Positions 51,685 through 60,921 are shown, counted from the stretch's first letter. The stretch: 64,000 bases of DNA from CADEFX01 sp046154585 (GCA_046154585.1 JBJXDX010000090.1:124001-188000), one strand, 5' to 3'. Program-made: numbers and translations. The notes: a model not told the origin generated them from the sequence alone.

Positions 51685-52764
51685 TCACACCTTGAAGTAC
51701 TGAGCGTACCGCTTCTTGATCTCGTCGGCCTGCTGCTCGACCTCGGCCGCATTCTCCTTCATGAGCTTGATCTCACTGAGCGGCGTGCGGCCGGGGCGGT
51801 CCTTCACGAGCGCGTGCGCCGACCGCAGTGCGCCGACGTCGACCATCACCTGTTGCGCCTCCTGTGTGAAGCTCCAGAGGTGGAAGAGTTTCGCGGCATT
51901 CGGATTGGGGGCACGCTTCAAGACGGCCGATGGTCCGGTGATCAGCGGCGTCCCCTCGACCGGATAGATGATCTCGAGCGGTGCGCCCCTCTCTATCTCG
52001 AGCGAGACGACGTAGTCACCGCCGTCGACCATGACGGCCCGCTCGCCGAGCGCGATCTTCTTCGGCGGGTCGGCGGCCGACTGCACTTGCATGATCTTCT
52101 GCAAGGCAAGCTTCTCAAAATACCCCCAGCCTAGATCGCGCGCTATCTGATGCGTCGCCGTCATGATGGTCCCGGAATAGCTGGGGTGCGCCTTGACCAT
52201 TTTGCCCGACCATTTCGGATTGAGCAGGTCGTGGAAACCCTTCGGTACGTCCTCCGGCCTCACGAGTGTCTTGTTGTAGGCAATCGCCGAGAGCATCACG
52301 CGCCAGGTCGCATGGGTTGCGTCCGGGTCCTTGAAGTCGGGCGCGTAGTGCTGTGCGACGTCAACGGGCAAGACGGGCTCGAGCAGGCCATCGCGCTTCC
52401 AGACGATGAAGTGGGCGGCGTCCGAACTGTTGACCGTATCGCAATTGTAGATCTTCGATCCATACTCCTGACCGATGCGCTGGAAGTTCCGCTCGGCGCC
52501 GCTGCGCTCGACCTTCACGGCGATGCCTGGGAACTTCGCCTCGAAGAACTTGGCCATGCGCTCGGCGACCTTGATCTCGACGGAGGTGTAGTAGTTGACC
52601 CTTCCCTCCTTTTTTGCGGCCTCGATCAGCGCCGGGGTGATCTCCAGCGCAGGAGGGGACTGCGCAACCGAAACGCGCGGCCAGCCGGCAGCGGCCCCCG
52701 CAGTCGCGGCCGCTGCTCCCGCCAGCACGGTTCGCCGGCTCGGGCGTTGGGTTTTCTTCTGCAT
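51685..52764 (-). CDS. ABC transporter substrate-binding protein (Fe3+/polyamine type 1 fold)
   Basis: A 359-residue periplasmic protein with a twin-arginine-like leader (SRRTVLAGAAAATAGAAAG) and the family start ALIEAAKKEGRVNYYTSVE. The cluster resembles AfuA/FbpA-type proteins, but iron-binding tyrosines are not unambiguous, so the ligand could be an organic acid or phosphonate. ATG 52764 is preceded by GGAGGAGCGAGC. A repeat lies just upstream. Confidence 0.88.
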   Translation of the reverse strand: MQKKTQRPSRRTVLAGAAAATAGAAAGWPRVSVAQSPPALEITPALIEAAKKEGRVNYYTSVEIKVAERMAKFFEAKFPGIAVKVERSGAERNFQRIGQEYGSKIYNCDTVNSSDAAHFIVWKRDGLLEPVLPVDVAQHYAPDFKDPDATHATWRVMLSAIAYNKTLVRPEDVPKGFHDLLNPKWSGKMVKAHPSYSGTIMTATHQIARDLGWGYFEKLALQKIMQVQSAADPPKKIALGERAVMVDGGDYVVSLEIERGAPLEIIYPVEGTPLITGPSAVLKRAPNPNAAKLFHLWSFTQEAQQVMVDVGALRSAHALVKDRPGRTPLSEIKLMKENAAEVEQQADEIKKRYAQYFKV

Positions 52765-52794
52765 GCTCGCTCCTCCCATGATGGTTGCGTGCAG

Positions 52795-52962
52795 CTAGTG
52801 TGATGATCGAGAAGTTCGCCGACATTTGCCTCACATCTCAGAGCGAATTTCTCGATCTGAATCACACTAGCAAACACTATGATTCTAGTGTCTCTCCAGA
52901 TTCCGAAGTTCGCTACCGGGCCTGGCATCGAGACTGGGCGAACTACGGAATCGGGACACTAC
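52795..52962. repeat. Double-hairpin repeat family 1, copy B
   Basis: Hairpin one is 52795-52870 (CTAGTGTGATGATCGAGAA with TTCTCGATC...ATCACACTAG) and hairpin two 52885-52962 (CTAGTGTC...GATTCCGAAGTTCGC with GCGAACTACGGAATCGGGACACTA), with a 14-base linker. Its right end provides the TAG stop (52959-52961, minus strand) of the ABC ATPase gene. It interrupts the ABC operon between ATPase and binding protein. Confidence 0.8.
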
Positions 52963-54023
52963 CGCGCGAGCGCGCGGCACTTCGCCGGATCGAGATGCAT
53001 CCACGCGACACTGCCGGGCGGGATGCTCTGATCGGCGGGCGTGGCGATACGCACCTCCGCACCTCCCTGAACCTCCACGATATAGTCGCGGCTCGAGCCG
53101 AGAAAGACCTGGCGGCGCACCACGCCGGGCAACGTGTTCGCGGGCAGCACACCAGCACCGGCCGGCGCCAGGCGGATGTCGTGCTGGCGGATGGAGACGG
53201 CCGTCTCTCGGCCAGGCTCGAGCGTGACCCCCGTCGTTGCGACCGGCACACCCGCAATCGTAACGTGGGTCCGATCGATCGCCTGCCCATTGAGCACGTT
53301 GCTCGCACCGATGAAGCGGGCGACGAACTCGGACTCCGGCCGCTCATACACCTCCTCGGGAGAACCGAGCTGCTCGATCCTGCCACCGTTCATCACGGCA
53401 ATGACGTCGGCCGTCGTCATCGCCTCGGCTTGGTCGTGGGTGACGTATACGGCGGTCGTGCGGAACTGGTCGTGCAGGCGCCGGATCTCGAAGCGCATCT
53501 CTTCGCGCAGGTTGGCATCCAGGTTTGAGAGGGGTTCGTCCATCAACAGCGTCTCGGGCTCGACGACGAGGGCACGAGCGAGTGAGACGCGCTGCTGCTG
53601 GCCGCCGGACAGCTCCGAGGGATAGCGCTCGGCCAGCATTTCGAGGCGGGCGACGCCGAGAATGGCCTTGACGCGCGCATCGACCGTCGCCTTGTCGAGG
53701 CCGCGGATCTTCAGGCCGTAAGCGACGTTCTCGGCCGCCGTCATGTGTGGCCAAAGCGCGTAGGACTGAAAGATCATCGACATCTTCCGCTGCTCCGGCG
53801 GCAGCGTGCGCACTGGCGAGGAGATGACGCGCTCGCCAACCACGATCGCGCCTTCGGTCGGCTCGATGAAGCCGGCGATCAGGCGCAGCGTCGTGGTCTT
53901 GCCGCAGCCCGAGGGGCCAAGCAGGCACACGAGTTTTCCATTGCCGATCGTCAACGAAACGTTGTCGACGGCCGTCGCGGTGCCGAAGCGTTTCGTCAGG
54001 CCCTTGAGCTCGACGGATGCCAC
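52959..54023 (-). CDS. ABC transporter ATP-binding protein
   Basis: A 354-residue ATPase of the polyamine/iron import class. Walker A is LGPSGCGKTTT, signature LSGGQQQRVSLARAL, Walker B LLMDEPLSNLD and the H-loop THDQAEAM. A C-terminal TOBE domain follows from about residue 240. GTG 54023 has GGAGGAGGG directly upstream; an earlier GTG at 54038 is less likely. The stop codon falls inside the repeat. Confidence 0.92.
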   Translation of the reverse strand: MASVELKGLTKRFGTATAVDNVSLTIGNGKLVCLLGPSGCGKTTTLRLIAGFIEPTEGAIVVGERVISSPVRTLPPEQRKMSMIFQSYALWPHMTAAENVAYGLKIRGLDKATVDARVKAILGVARLEMLAERYPSELSGGQQQRVSLARALVVEPETLLMDEPLSNLDANLREEMRFEIRRLHDQFRTTAVYVTHDQAEAMTTADVIAVMNGGRIEQLGSPEEVYERPESEFVARFIGASNVLNGQAIDRTHVTIAGVPVATTGVTLEPGRETAVSIRQHDIRLAPAGAGVLPANTLPGVVRRQVFLGSSRDYIVEVQGGAEVRIATPADQSIPPGSVAWMHLDPAKCRALAR

Positions 54024-54290
54024 CTGCCCTCCTCCCACCGTTTGTCCGGATCATGGAGGGTTCGGGTGAGCAAAGGAAGGATATTGTCTCCGGCCGGATT
54101 CGCAGGTGCGTGCACACGAGCAGCTGCGGCCGCCGCTTGCATGACAGCGCTCGCGCTTATCAGACATCGTCATAGTGACGGCGCAATTCAGCCGCACATT
54201 TGGCATCAGGGGCTGCGTTCGGACCGGATGCCGAAGAGGCGGCCTGCTCCAGCGTACCGGATGGTTGGTTTGTGACAGGGGGGAGTACCG

Positions 54291-55442
54291 ATGAGGTTTG
54301 CAGTCGCGGCGGCGTTTGGGTTCGCTTGTCTTGCCGCAGTTTTCAATTCCGCTCATGCCCAAATCATCGATTCGGCCCAAGCACAAACGAGTGACAAGCA
54401 GCGTGGTGCGCTCACCCCTCGAGAGAGGTACCGCGAGCAGGTGAATGAGAACGTCCTCTACCTGATGGGGGGACAGCTCGGCGCGGCCTATGTCGTCATC
54501 GCGCACGATATTTCAGTTGTCGTCAATGATGGCGACAACGTTCGTGTCCTGCCGGTGATCGGCGGTGCCGCGGTGCAGAACCTGCGCGACGTCGTGTTTC
54601 TGCGTGGCATCGATCTTGGTGTCACGAACCTGCTGACGCTCAACCAGATGAAGGCCTCGGGCGAACTCGGCACCAACCTCGACAAGCAGGTGGCCTACAT
54701 CACGCCGCTGTTTCCCGAGGCGCTGCAGATCCTGGTGCGGCCCGGCGTCGACAAGATAGAGGACCTGAAGGGCAAGAAGGTCAGCTTCAACAGCAAGGGC
54801 AGCGGAACCGCTCAGTTTGCGCCTGTCGTGTTCAAGACGCTCGGCGTCAACGTCGAAGAACTGTTCATGCCGCAGGCCGATGCCATCGAGAAAATGCGCA
54901 GCGGCGAGATCGAGGCGACCGTGTGCACCTGCCCCGTGCCTATTCCGACGTTTCCGAACGTCAAACAGGAATGGGGCTTCAAACTGCTGCCGGTGCCCTA
55001 TACGCCGGCCCTGGAGGAAAACTATTATCCGGCCCGGATCGCCGCCGAGGAATATCCCAGCCTCATTGCGAAGGACAGCAGCGTCGAGACCATCGCCACC
55101 AGCAGCGTGCTCATCTCGTTCAACTGGCAGCCTGGATCGATCCGCTACAACAGGATCGCCAAGTTCGTCGATGCCATGTTCTCCAAATTCGGGGACTTCC
55201 GGAAGCCGCCGCGGCATCCGCTGTGGCGCAGCGTCAATCTGGCGGGCACGGTGCGCGGGTGGCAGAGATTCCCGGCGGCGCAGGAGTGGCTCGACAAGGT
55301 CAATCAGGGACAAACTGCGGCGCTACGCACGAATTTCACGCGCTTCCTCGGCGAGAAGCAGCAGGGAGGCGACCGAGATGCGGCCGCGGCCCAGGAGAAG
55401 TTGTTCCAGAATTTCCTGGAGTGGACCCGCAACCGCAAGTGA
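54291..55442 (+). CDS. TAXI family TRAP transporter solute-binding protein
   Basis: A 383-residue secreted protein with signal peptide (AVAAAFGFACLAAVFNSAHAQ). The core LRDVVFLRGIDLGVTNLLTLNQ, ITPLFPEALQILVRPGVD and KKVSFNSKGSGTAQFAP is that of TAXI/NMT1-like receptors. TRAP membrane subunits are not in the window, so this is an orphan receptor or serves a distant permease. Confidence 0.85.
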   Translation: MRFAVAAAFGFACLAAVFNSAHAQIIDSAQAQTSDKQRGALTPRERYREQVNENVLYLMGGQLGAAYVVIAHDISVVVNDGDNVRVLPVIGGAAVQNLRDVVFLRGIDLGVTNLLTLNQMKASGELGTNLDKQVAYITPLFPEALQILVRPGVDKIEDLKGKKVSFNSKGSGTAQFAPVVFKTLGVNVEELFMPQADAIEKMRSGEIEATVCTCPVPIPTFPNVKQEWGFKLLPVPYTPALEENYYPARIAAEEYPSLIAKDSSVETIATSSVLISFNWQPGSIRYNRIAKFVDAMFSKFGDFRKPPRHPLWRSVNLAGTVRGWQRFPAAQEWLDKVNQGQTAALRTNFTRFLGEKQQGGDRDAAAAQEKLFQNFLEWTRNRK

Positions 55443-55459
55443 GCGCCGGCTCCTAGACG

Positions 55460-55541
55460 CGTGGATCGCACTCTAAACTTATGGAATAGAGCAGGATTCA
55501 CGCTTGGGCCGAGGCGCCTCGGTTCAGGCGATCCTGCTTTA
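55460..55541 (+). repeat. Double-hairpin repeat family 2, copy A (partial)
   Basis: The right arm of the first hairpin (CGTGGATCGCACTCTA, 55460-55475), linker AACTTATGGAA, then an intact hairpin 55487-55541 (TAGAGCAGGATTCACGC with GCGATCCTGCTTTA). It lies just after the TAXI gene, in the same direction. Confidence 0.75.
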
Positions 55542-55579
55542 GCGCCCATCGTTTCGCGCCTCGCGCAGCGTGGGGTGCT

Positions 55580-55885
55580 ATGTTGCCCGTTCGCGCAACA
55601 CACCGCAATCGAGGCCGACGTGTGCCCTGGCATGGCCGACAGCTTGACTACCTGACACTCCTAGTGGCCGGGCTCGCGGGCTATCTAAATGGGCCTGGCT
55701 GGCTGGTCGTCCCGGCGGCGGTTGCCCTGTCGGTTGAGGACGGCGCGAAGCTCTGGCTGCAGTGGCGGAGCGGGGTGGCGGTCCGGTCGAAGCCGCTGAC
55801 GTACGTCGTGACCGGCGCCTTCTCGAATCTCGGCTACGCCGCGTTATGCTATGTCGCCGGTGTCATCCTGGCTTTGGCCGTGTGA
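55580..55885 (+). CDS. Hypothetical small membrane protein
   Basis: A 101-residue protein with two or three hydrophobic segments in the last 80 residues (LTLLVAGLAGYLNGPGWLVVPAAVALSV and LGYAALCYVAGVILALAV). The start is uncertain because the first 20 residues are arginine-rich and have no clear ribosome site. It precedes the BKACE gene by 36 bases. Confidence 0.5.
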   Translation: MLPVRATHRNRGRRVPWHGRQLDYLTLLVAGLAGYLNGPGWLVVPAAVALSVEDGAKLWLQWRSGVAVRSKPLTYVVTGAFSNLGYAALCYVAGVILALAV

Positions 55886-55921
55886 GCGCGAACGCAACAA
55901 AGAAGCGATGGGAAGAACGCC

Positions 55922-56803
55922 ATGAGCAAGCTGATCATCGAGGCGCGTGTGAACGAGTACATGATGCGCGAGCAGGGCAACCCGCACGTGCCCTACCTGC
56001 CCGAGGAGATCGTGGCCGACGCGATGGCCTGCCGGAAGGCCGGGGCCGCCATCGTCCATTTTCATGCGCGCAAGCCCGACGGCAGCCCGGACCACGACGC
56101 CGAGACGTATGCCCGGACGGTGAGCGCCATGCGCGGCCGCAGCGACATTCTCGTACACCCGACGCTCGGCGACGTGACACTGCAAGCCGGCCCCGAAAAA
56201 CGCCTCGCGCACATCCTGGAGATGGCCAAGGACCCGGCCACGGGACCACATCTGGCGCCGGCGGACATGGGCTCGCTCAATCTCGATATCTACAATCCTC
56301 AAGCGCGCCGCTTCGAGACGCAGGAGCGGATCTACAAGAATTCGACCGGCACCCTCGCCTACCTGTGCGAGAACATGAAGCGGGCGGGTGTGAAGCCCTA
56401 CTTGACCTGCTGGAACATCGGGTTCACGCGCTGCGCCGCGGCGTTCATCGATCTGGGCATCGTCGAGGAGCCAGCGTTCATCAGCTTCATCCTCACCGAC
56501 AACAGCTTTCTTGGTGGCCACCCCGGCACGTTGGCAGGGTTGCGCGCACACATGGATTTCCTGCCCGAGAACCGGCGCGTGGTGTGGAGTGTCATCGACT
56601 ACGGCGGCAGCCTGCTGCGACTGGCATCGGCCATCATCGCCGCGGGCGGCAACATCTCGATTGGTATCGGCGACTACCACTATCCCGAACTGGGACAGCC
56701 GACGAATGCGGAGTTGGTCGAACGCGTCGTGGCAATCGCGCGTGATGTCGGCCGCGAGGTGGCGACGCCGGACGAGGCCAAGGCACTGCTCGGCATTCGC
56801 TAG
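55922..56803 (+). CDS. 3-keto-5-aminohexanoate cleavage family enzyme (BKACE, DUF849)
   Basis: A 293-residue zinc-dependent Claisen-type enzyme of the BKACE family, which condenses beta-keto acids with acetyl-CoA. IEARVNEYMMRE, the metal motif IVHFHARKPDG, HPTLGDVT and GNISIGIGDYHY are typical. Family members differ in their keto acid, so the substrate is open. The TAG stop is the first triplet of a repeat. Confidence 0.88.
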   Translation: MSKLIIEARVNEYMMREQGNPHVPYLPEEIVADAMACRKAGAAIVHFHARKPDGSPDHDAETYARTVSAMRGRSDILVHPTLGDVTLQAGPEKRLAHILEMAKDPATGPHLAPADMGSLNLDIYNPQARRFETQERIYKNSTGTLAYLCENMKRAGVKPYLTCWNIGFTRCAAAFIDLGIVEEPAFISFILTDNSFLGGHPGTLAGLRAHMDFLPENRRVVWSVIDYGGSLLRLASAIIAAGGNISIGIGDYHYPELGQPTNAELVERVVAIARDVGREVATPDEAKALLGIR

Positions 56804-56950
56804 AGCGCGATCGTTTCGCATGGAAGCACTTTCGGCTTCCGTGCGAAGCGTGAATCGCACTCTAAACTAATGAAGTAGAGCAGGATTCACGTTTCGGCCG
56901 AGGCGCATCGTGTGAGGCGAGGTGGTTCAATCCGAAACGATCCTGCTCTA
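56801..56950 (+). repeat. Double-hairpin repeat family 2, copy B (complete)
   Basis: Hairpin one 56801-56864 (TAGAGCGCGATCGTTTCGCA with TGCGAAGCGTGAATCGCACTCTA read in two parts), 11-base linker AACTAATGAAG, hairpin two 56876-56950 (TAGAGCAGGATTCACGTTTCGG with CCGAAACGATCCTGCTCTA). The first triplet is the TAG stop of the BKACE gene. Confidence 0.8.
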
Positions 56951-56983
56951 GGCACCTCCAACCGCGGCACTCTTATTGGCATC

Positions 56984-57823
56984 TTATTGGTAGATGTAGG
57001 TTACCAGGAATGTGCGGTCGATGGGCGTAGAGCGCGCGGGCGGGATGGGGAAGCTGGCCTGCTTGACTGCAAAAACGACGCTCTGGTCCAGATTCGCATT
57101 GCCAGCGCTGTTGACGAGTTGCACATCCTCGAGATTGCCGTTCTGCGACAGAAACAACCTGACGGTCACCCGGCCTACAGTATCGCGCAGCCCCGGCATC
57201 GTCTGTCTCAGAGCCCGAATGACTCCGCGCCCGAAATCGTCGTTCTCTCCGGAGCGCGTCACACCCGGTGGGCGAGCCATCGACGCCGAAAGCCCCCCGC
57301 CGCTAAACGGTATGTCGGGCGTTGCCAGTCGCGCCGATAGATCCAGCGGCTGTCGCGGTTTGGGTTGATCCTTCTTGGCCGCACTGCTCTCGCTCCTTTT
57401 CTTGCTTGGATCCGGCAGCGACAATAGACCCTGCGCGTCCTTCTCGATTGACCGCGCCACCTCCTTTTGCTCATCGTGAGAGTGAGGGGAAGGTTTGGCC
57501 GTGTCGGCCGTGGGCGAATCTGGTTTCGCCGCTTTTCCAGACCGTGGGGGTGAGGCCTCCGTGCGCGTTGGCACGGTGGTTTTGCTGAACACGTCTGCTT
57601 CATCGACGAGATCCACAGTAATGCCATCCAAGCTACCGTCCCGTTCACCCATGTGGCGCGGCAACGAACTGGCGACACCGAAAATCAAAATCGCGTGCAG
57701 CGCCGCGGCACACGTCAGGCCGAGCCAGAAAAACGTGCACTCTTGCCTGTTTGGTATGATGGACGAGGCTTCAATGGCCCTTTGGAGGCCGGCAGCTGTC
57801 GGCGAAGTACCGTCAACACCCAT
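56984..57823 (-). CDS. TonB-like energy transducer / TonB C-terminal domain protein
   Basis: A 279-residue protein from ATG 57823 (frame open to 57910). One membrane segment (TFFWLGLTCAAALHAILIFGVA) is followed by a disordered proline/lysine/serine-rich linker and a C-terminal domain with VGRVTVRLFLSQNGNLEDVQLVNSAG and VVFAVKQASFPIPP. This is the TonB/TolA C-terminal type. It has no ExbB/ExbD neighbours and its receptor partner is unknown. Confidence 0.78.
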   Translation of the reverse strand: MGVDGTSPTAAGLQRAIEASSIIPNRQECTFFWLGLTCAAALHAILIFGVASSLPRHMGERDGSLDGITVDLVDEADVFSKTTVPTRTEASPPRSGKAAKPDSPTADTAKPSPHSHDEQKEVARSIEKDAQGLLSLPDPSKKRSESSAAKKDQPKPRQPLDLSARLATPDIPFSGGGLSASMARPPGVTRSGENDDFGRGVIRALRQTMPGLRDTVGRVTVRLFLSQNGNLEDVQLVNSAGNANLDQSVVFAVKQASFPIPPARSTPIDRTFLVTYIYQ

Positions 57824-58050
57824 CTCGCTGCTCGGTCCGCTTTGTCGTAACCGCAATGGGAACGCCCCAGTCTTGCGGAACCCGTCGCGTCCTTCAAGCA
57901 AACGCCGCAATCATGGCCTGTCGGACTTTATACTCTCCCGGACATGGGCTCAGGTCACGCATCTTCGATGTCGCGCGGCGAGATGGCGACGCCGATAACG
58001 ACAAAGATTGTTACGAGCATGGCGCGCGCCGGCCACGGAGCGCATACGTG

Positions 58051-59223
58051 CTACAGGAAGCCCTCGGGGGCGTCACCCAGGAGAATCTGGCCGACCGCTT
58101 CGAAATGGCTCGAGCGCGATTGGATCTGCTGGGAGAGCGTGTGCATGTCGCGGAACCGCCGCTCGAACGGATTGAGAGCGCCCGGAAAGATGGCGTCGAC
58201 GCCGGCAGCCTTATAGACCCAATCGGCCACCTCTATCGCCGCGTGGATGGCGTTCGCGCAGGCGAGCCGCACGCGGCCGCGATCCTCTACCCCGATCGGC
58301 GCGATCTCGTCGGCGCGTGCGTAGATGTCGGCGAGCGTCTCGAGCAGATACGCGCGCGCCGAGCCGAGCCGGGCCTCGCAGCGCGCAACATCGGCGCGAA
58401 TGGTGGGGCTGTCGGCCATCCGCCCTTGCCCGCGCGGGGTCTTGCGCGGCGCCAACTCGATGAAGGCCGACAGCATCGCCCGCGCGATGCCGATCCCGAC
58501 TGCGGAAACGCCGACGGCATAGAGACCCTGCATGGTGAAGGCATAGAGGGGGCCCGGCTCCCGGCGCAGCGCCGGGTTCTCGCGCGTGCCGCTGAAGGCT
58601 TCCGGCACGAAGACCGCGTCCAAACTGTAGCTGTCGGAGCCCGTGCCGCGCATGCCGATCGTGTGCCACGTGTCGAGCAGCGTCGCCTGCTCTATAGGCA
58701 TCAACAACGTGCGAATCGTCGGGCGGCCAAACCGGTTCTGGCGCAGAGTGCCATCGGCCTCACGCACCTGGGCGTGTGCGCCGATCCAGTTGGCCTGCCG
58801 GCATCCGCTGGCGAAATCCCACCGGCCGCTGATTCTGTAGCCGCCGGGTGCGGCCTCTGCCACGCATGCGTTGGGCGGCCCCCACGCAACGATGGTGCGC
58901 GGGTTCGCGAAAATCGTGCGTGCCGTTTCCGGCTCCAGGAACGGCGCGATCAGCGCCGAACTATTGGCGACAAACATGTTCCAGCCGACCGACGCGTCGC
59001 AGCGCGAGACAGCCTCGGTGGCCTTGAAATAGATGCCGGGCTCGACCTGCTCGCCGCCGACCGAGCGCGGGAGCAGCAGTCGGAACAGGCGGGCGTTGTG
59101 CAAGGCCGTCAGCAGCGGCACGCTTATGCGGCGCGTGCGTTCGATCTCCTCGCCCGCAGCCGCGATGCACTCGCCGAGCGAGATCGCACGTTGGATCGGA
59201 CTGTCGTTGCTCGGCTTCGGCAT
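58051..59223 (-). CDS. Acyl-CoA dehydrogenase-fold flavoprotein (DszC/HpaB-like monooxygenase)
   Basis: A 390-residue protein with the acyl-CoA dehydrogenase fold but features of flavin-dependent monooxygenases: LFRLLLPRSVGGEQVEP, a GRWDFASGCRQANWIGAHA region instead of the usual acyl-CoA signature, and MRGTGSDSYSLDAVFVP. There is no CoA-ligase or enoyl hydratase nearby. It sits with a luciferase-like protein on the same strand, and such pairs oxidise sulfonates, sulfides or aromatics. The required flavin reductase is not in the window. Confidence 0.8.
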   Translation of the reverse strand: MPKPSNDSPIQRAISLGECIAAAGEEIERTRRISVPLLTALHNARLFRLLLPRSVGGEQVEPGIYFKATEAVSRCDASVGWNMFVANSSALIAPFLEPETARTIFANPRTIVAWGPPNACVAEAAPGGYRISGRWDFASGCRQANWIGAHAQVREADGTLRQNRFGRPTIRTLLMPIEQATLLDTWHTIGMRGTGSDSYSLDAVFVPEAFSGTRENPALRREPGPLYAFTMQGLYAVGVSAVGIGIARAMLSAFIELAPRKTPRGQGRMADSPTIRADVARCEARLGSARAYLLETLADIYARADEIAPIGVEDRGRVRLACANAIHAAIEVADWVYKAAGVDAIFPGALNPFERRFRDMHTLSQQIQSRSSHFEAVGQILLGDAPEGFL

Positions 59224-59274
59224 GTCGGTCGCTCGCGTCCCACCCGTAACGGCAATCGCTGCGTCGAGGCTGGT

Positions 59275-60435
59275 CTACAGCGTCTCGTGCGTGTCCGCGC
59301 CGAACGGGTCTCTCAGGCCAAGCCGCTCCAGCCTCGGCATCACCTCCTGAACGAAGTACGGGATTTCCTTCAGGTAGTCGAGGAAGGCGATCGACGTCCC
59401 GGCCAATCCGGCGGCGCTCATGCGGGCCATTTCCGCGGCGACATCGTCCGGGGTGCCGACGAAGGGATAGGTGCCGGGGTAGGCGCCGAAGAACGACTTG
59501 CCGCTCGCGCGCGTGAAGCGGTTCTGCAGGGGCCGGGCGACAGGGGCGGCGCTGGGGCCCGTCGTGGTGCCGCGATGGCGGCGGTAGTAGGCCTGGCCCT
59601 CGGCGTCGGCGAAGTCCTCGGCGAAGTAGTGGAAGAAGTCCTCGGCCTCCTGCCGGCTCGGGCGGCAGACCACGTGGCCCATGGCGTAGACGGGTAAGGC
59701 GCGATGGTAGCGGGCGGTGTGCTCGGCCACGTTGGAGAGCATGGCGGGCACCTGATCCAGCTCCGAAATAGTCGTGAAGAGGGCGTCAGCGGCCTGGGCG
59801 GCGAAGTCGCGGCCCTTGGGCGAGAAGCCTGCGGACATTACGAGCGGGCGCGGGCGCTGGATAGACACCGGATTGGTCTCCAGGCGCTTCAGCTTGAAGA
59901 ACTGTCCGTCCCAATCGAACTCAGGCCCGCCCTCCAGCATCTTCGACCAGACCTGCCACCACTCGAGGCCGTGCTCGTAGCGCTGGTCCTGGTCGATGGT
60001 CACGCCGTGCAGGTCGAATTCCTCCTGGTTCCAGCCGCACACGATGTTGAGCCCGGCGCGGCCGTGCGTGATGTGGTCGATGGTGGCGATGGCCTTGGCG
60101 GCGAAGGCCGGCGTGATCAGTGGCACGTGGATGGTGGAGAAGACGCAGATTTGCTTCGTCAGCGCGCCGATGGCGGCGCTGTGCGTCATGGTCTCGAACG
60201 AGCGGCCGTAGATGTTGGCCTTGCCCTGGTAGCCGCGCCACTTGGCGACAGGCAGGATGAACTCCATGCCGGCGTCATCGGCGATGCGGCACATGGCGAC
60301 GATGTCGTCCCAGTTCGCCGGCCAGCGATCCGGAGCGAGGCTCATGGTGAGGCCGCCGTCGCAGTTGGCGCTGAACACGCCGAGCTTGAAACGGTTGGGT
60401 CCGCGCATGGGGTTCGTGTGCGGGACGGCGGTCAT
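59275..60435 (-). CDS. LLM class flavin-dependent oxidoreductase
   Basis: A 386-residue luciferase-like monooxygenase of the SsuD/NtaA/RutA group. Signatures include NWDDIVAMCRIADDAGMEFILPVAKWRGY (read in parts), STIHVPLITPAFAAKAIATIDHI and AGLNIVCGWNQEEFDLHG. Such enzymes use FMNH2 from a separate reductase to cleave C-S or C-N bonds. It lies upstream of the flavoprotein gene in the same direction. Confidence 0.88.
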   Translation of the reverse strand: MTAVPHTNPMRGPNRFKLGVFSANCDGGLTMSLAPDRWPANWDDIVAMCRIADDAGMEFILPVAKWRGYQGKANIYGRSFETMTHSAAIGALTKQICVFSTIHVPLITPAFAAKAIATIDHITHGRAGLNIVCGWNQEEFDLHGVTIDQDQRYEHGLEWWQVWSKMLEGGPEFDWDGQFFKLKRLETNPVSIQRPRPLVMSAGFSPKGRDFAAQAADALFTTISELDQVPAMLSNVAEHTARYHRALPVYAMGHVVCRPSRQEAEDFFHYFAEDFADAEGQAYYRRHRGTTTGPSAAPVARPLQNRFTRASGKSFFGAYPGTYPFVGTPDDVAAEMARMSAAGLAGTSIAFLDYLKEIPYFVQEVMPRLERLGLRDPFGADTHETL

Positions 60436-60921
60436 CGTGCACCCATCGTCGCCGGCTTTTCTTCTTCTGCACGTCTCGCGAACGCGATCACTGCCTCGGC
60501 GGCTCAGTCGTCAGGTTTTGGGGGCGTGGCGAAGCTCAGCGCAGTACCTCTGAGCTTTCGAGTGCAAGGAGAAAAAAGCTGACGTTCGGGCGTCGTTACG
60601 CCCAGACCCGCAGGCGTGTCCTGCTCCACGCTTCCTCCGATGTCTTCGTTCTTACTTGTTCTAAAGGGAAAGATGGCAAGCTGTATTTGTCCGGTCAAGT
60701 GCAATGCAGGACCCGGGGCAAGCGAACGGGGACCACCAGCCACTCGTCAGGCACGTCGACACCGTTTGTGTCGAAGGTTAGGGCACAGATGGGCTGCAGC
60801 GTATGCGATCTTGCGGGTGACGAACGGGAAGGAATGTTGCCCGGCATTGCGGGCGCCAAATCGCGCTAATTGTGGGTTATCAATTGCTCGACGAAATGCT
60901 AAGTGCCTGATCCTTCGGAAC
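60436..60921. other. Intergenic region upstream of tRNA-Ser
   Basis: This 486-base gap between the LLM gene and tRNA-Ser has short open frames on both strands without ribosome sites or recognisable products. It should contain the tRNA promoter, but no clear boxes stand out. Confidence 0.5.

Noticed and set aside
57856..59697. 613-residue rightward open frame
   Set aside because: It runs antisense to the flavoprotein and part of the LLM gene; its composition is a GC-skew artefact.
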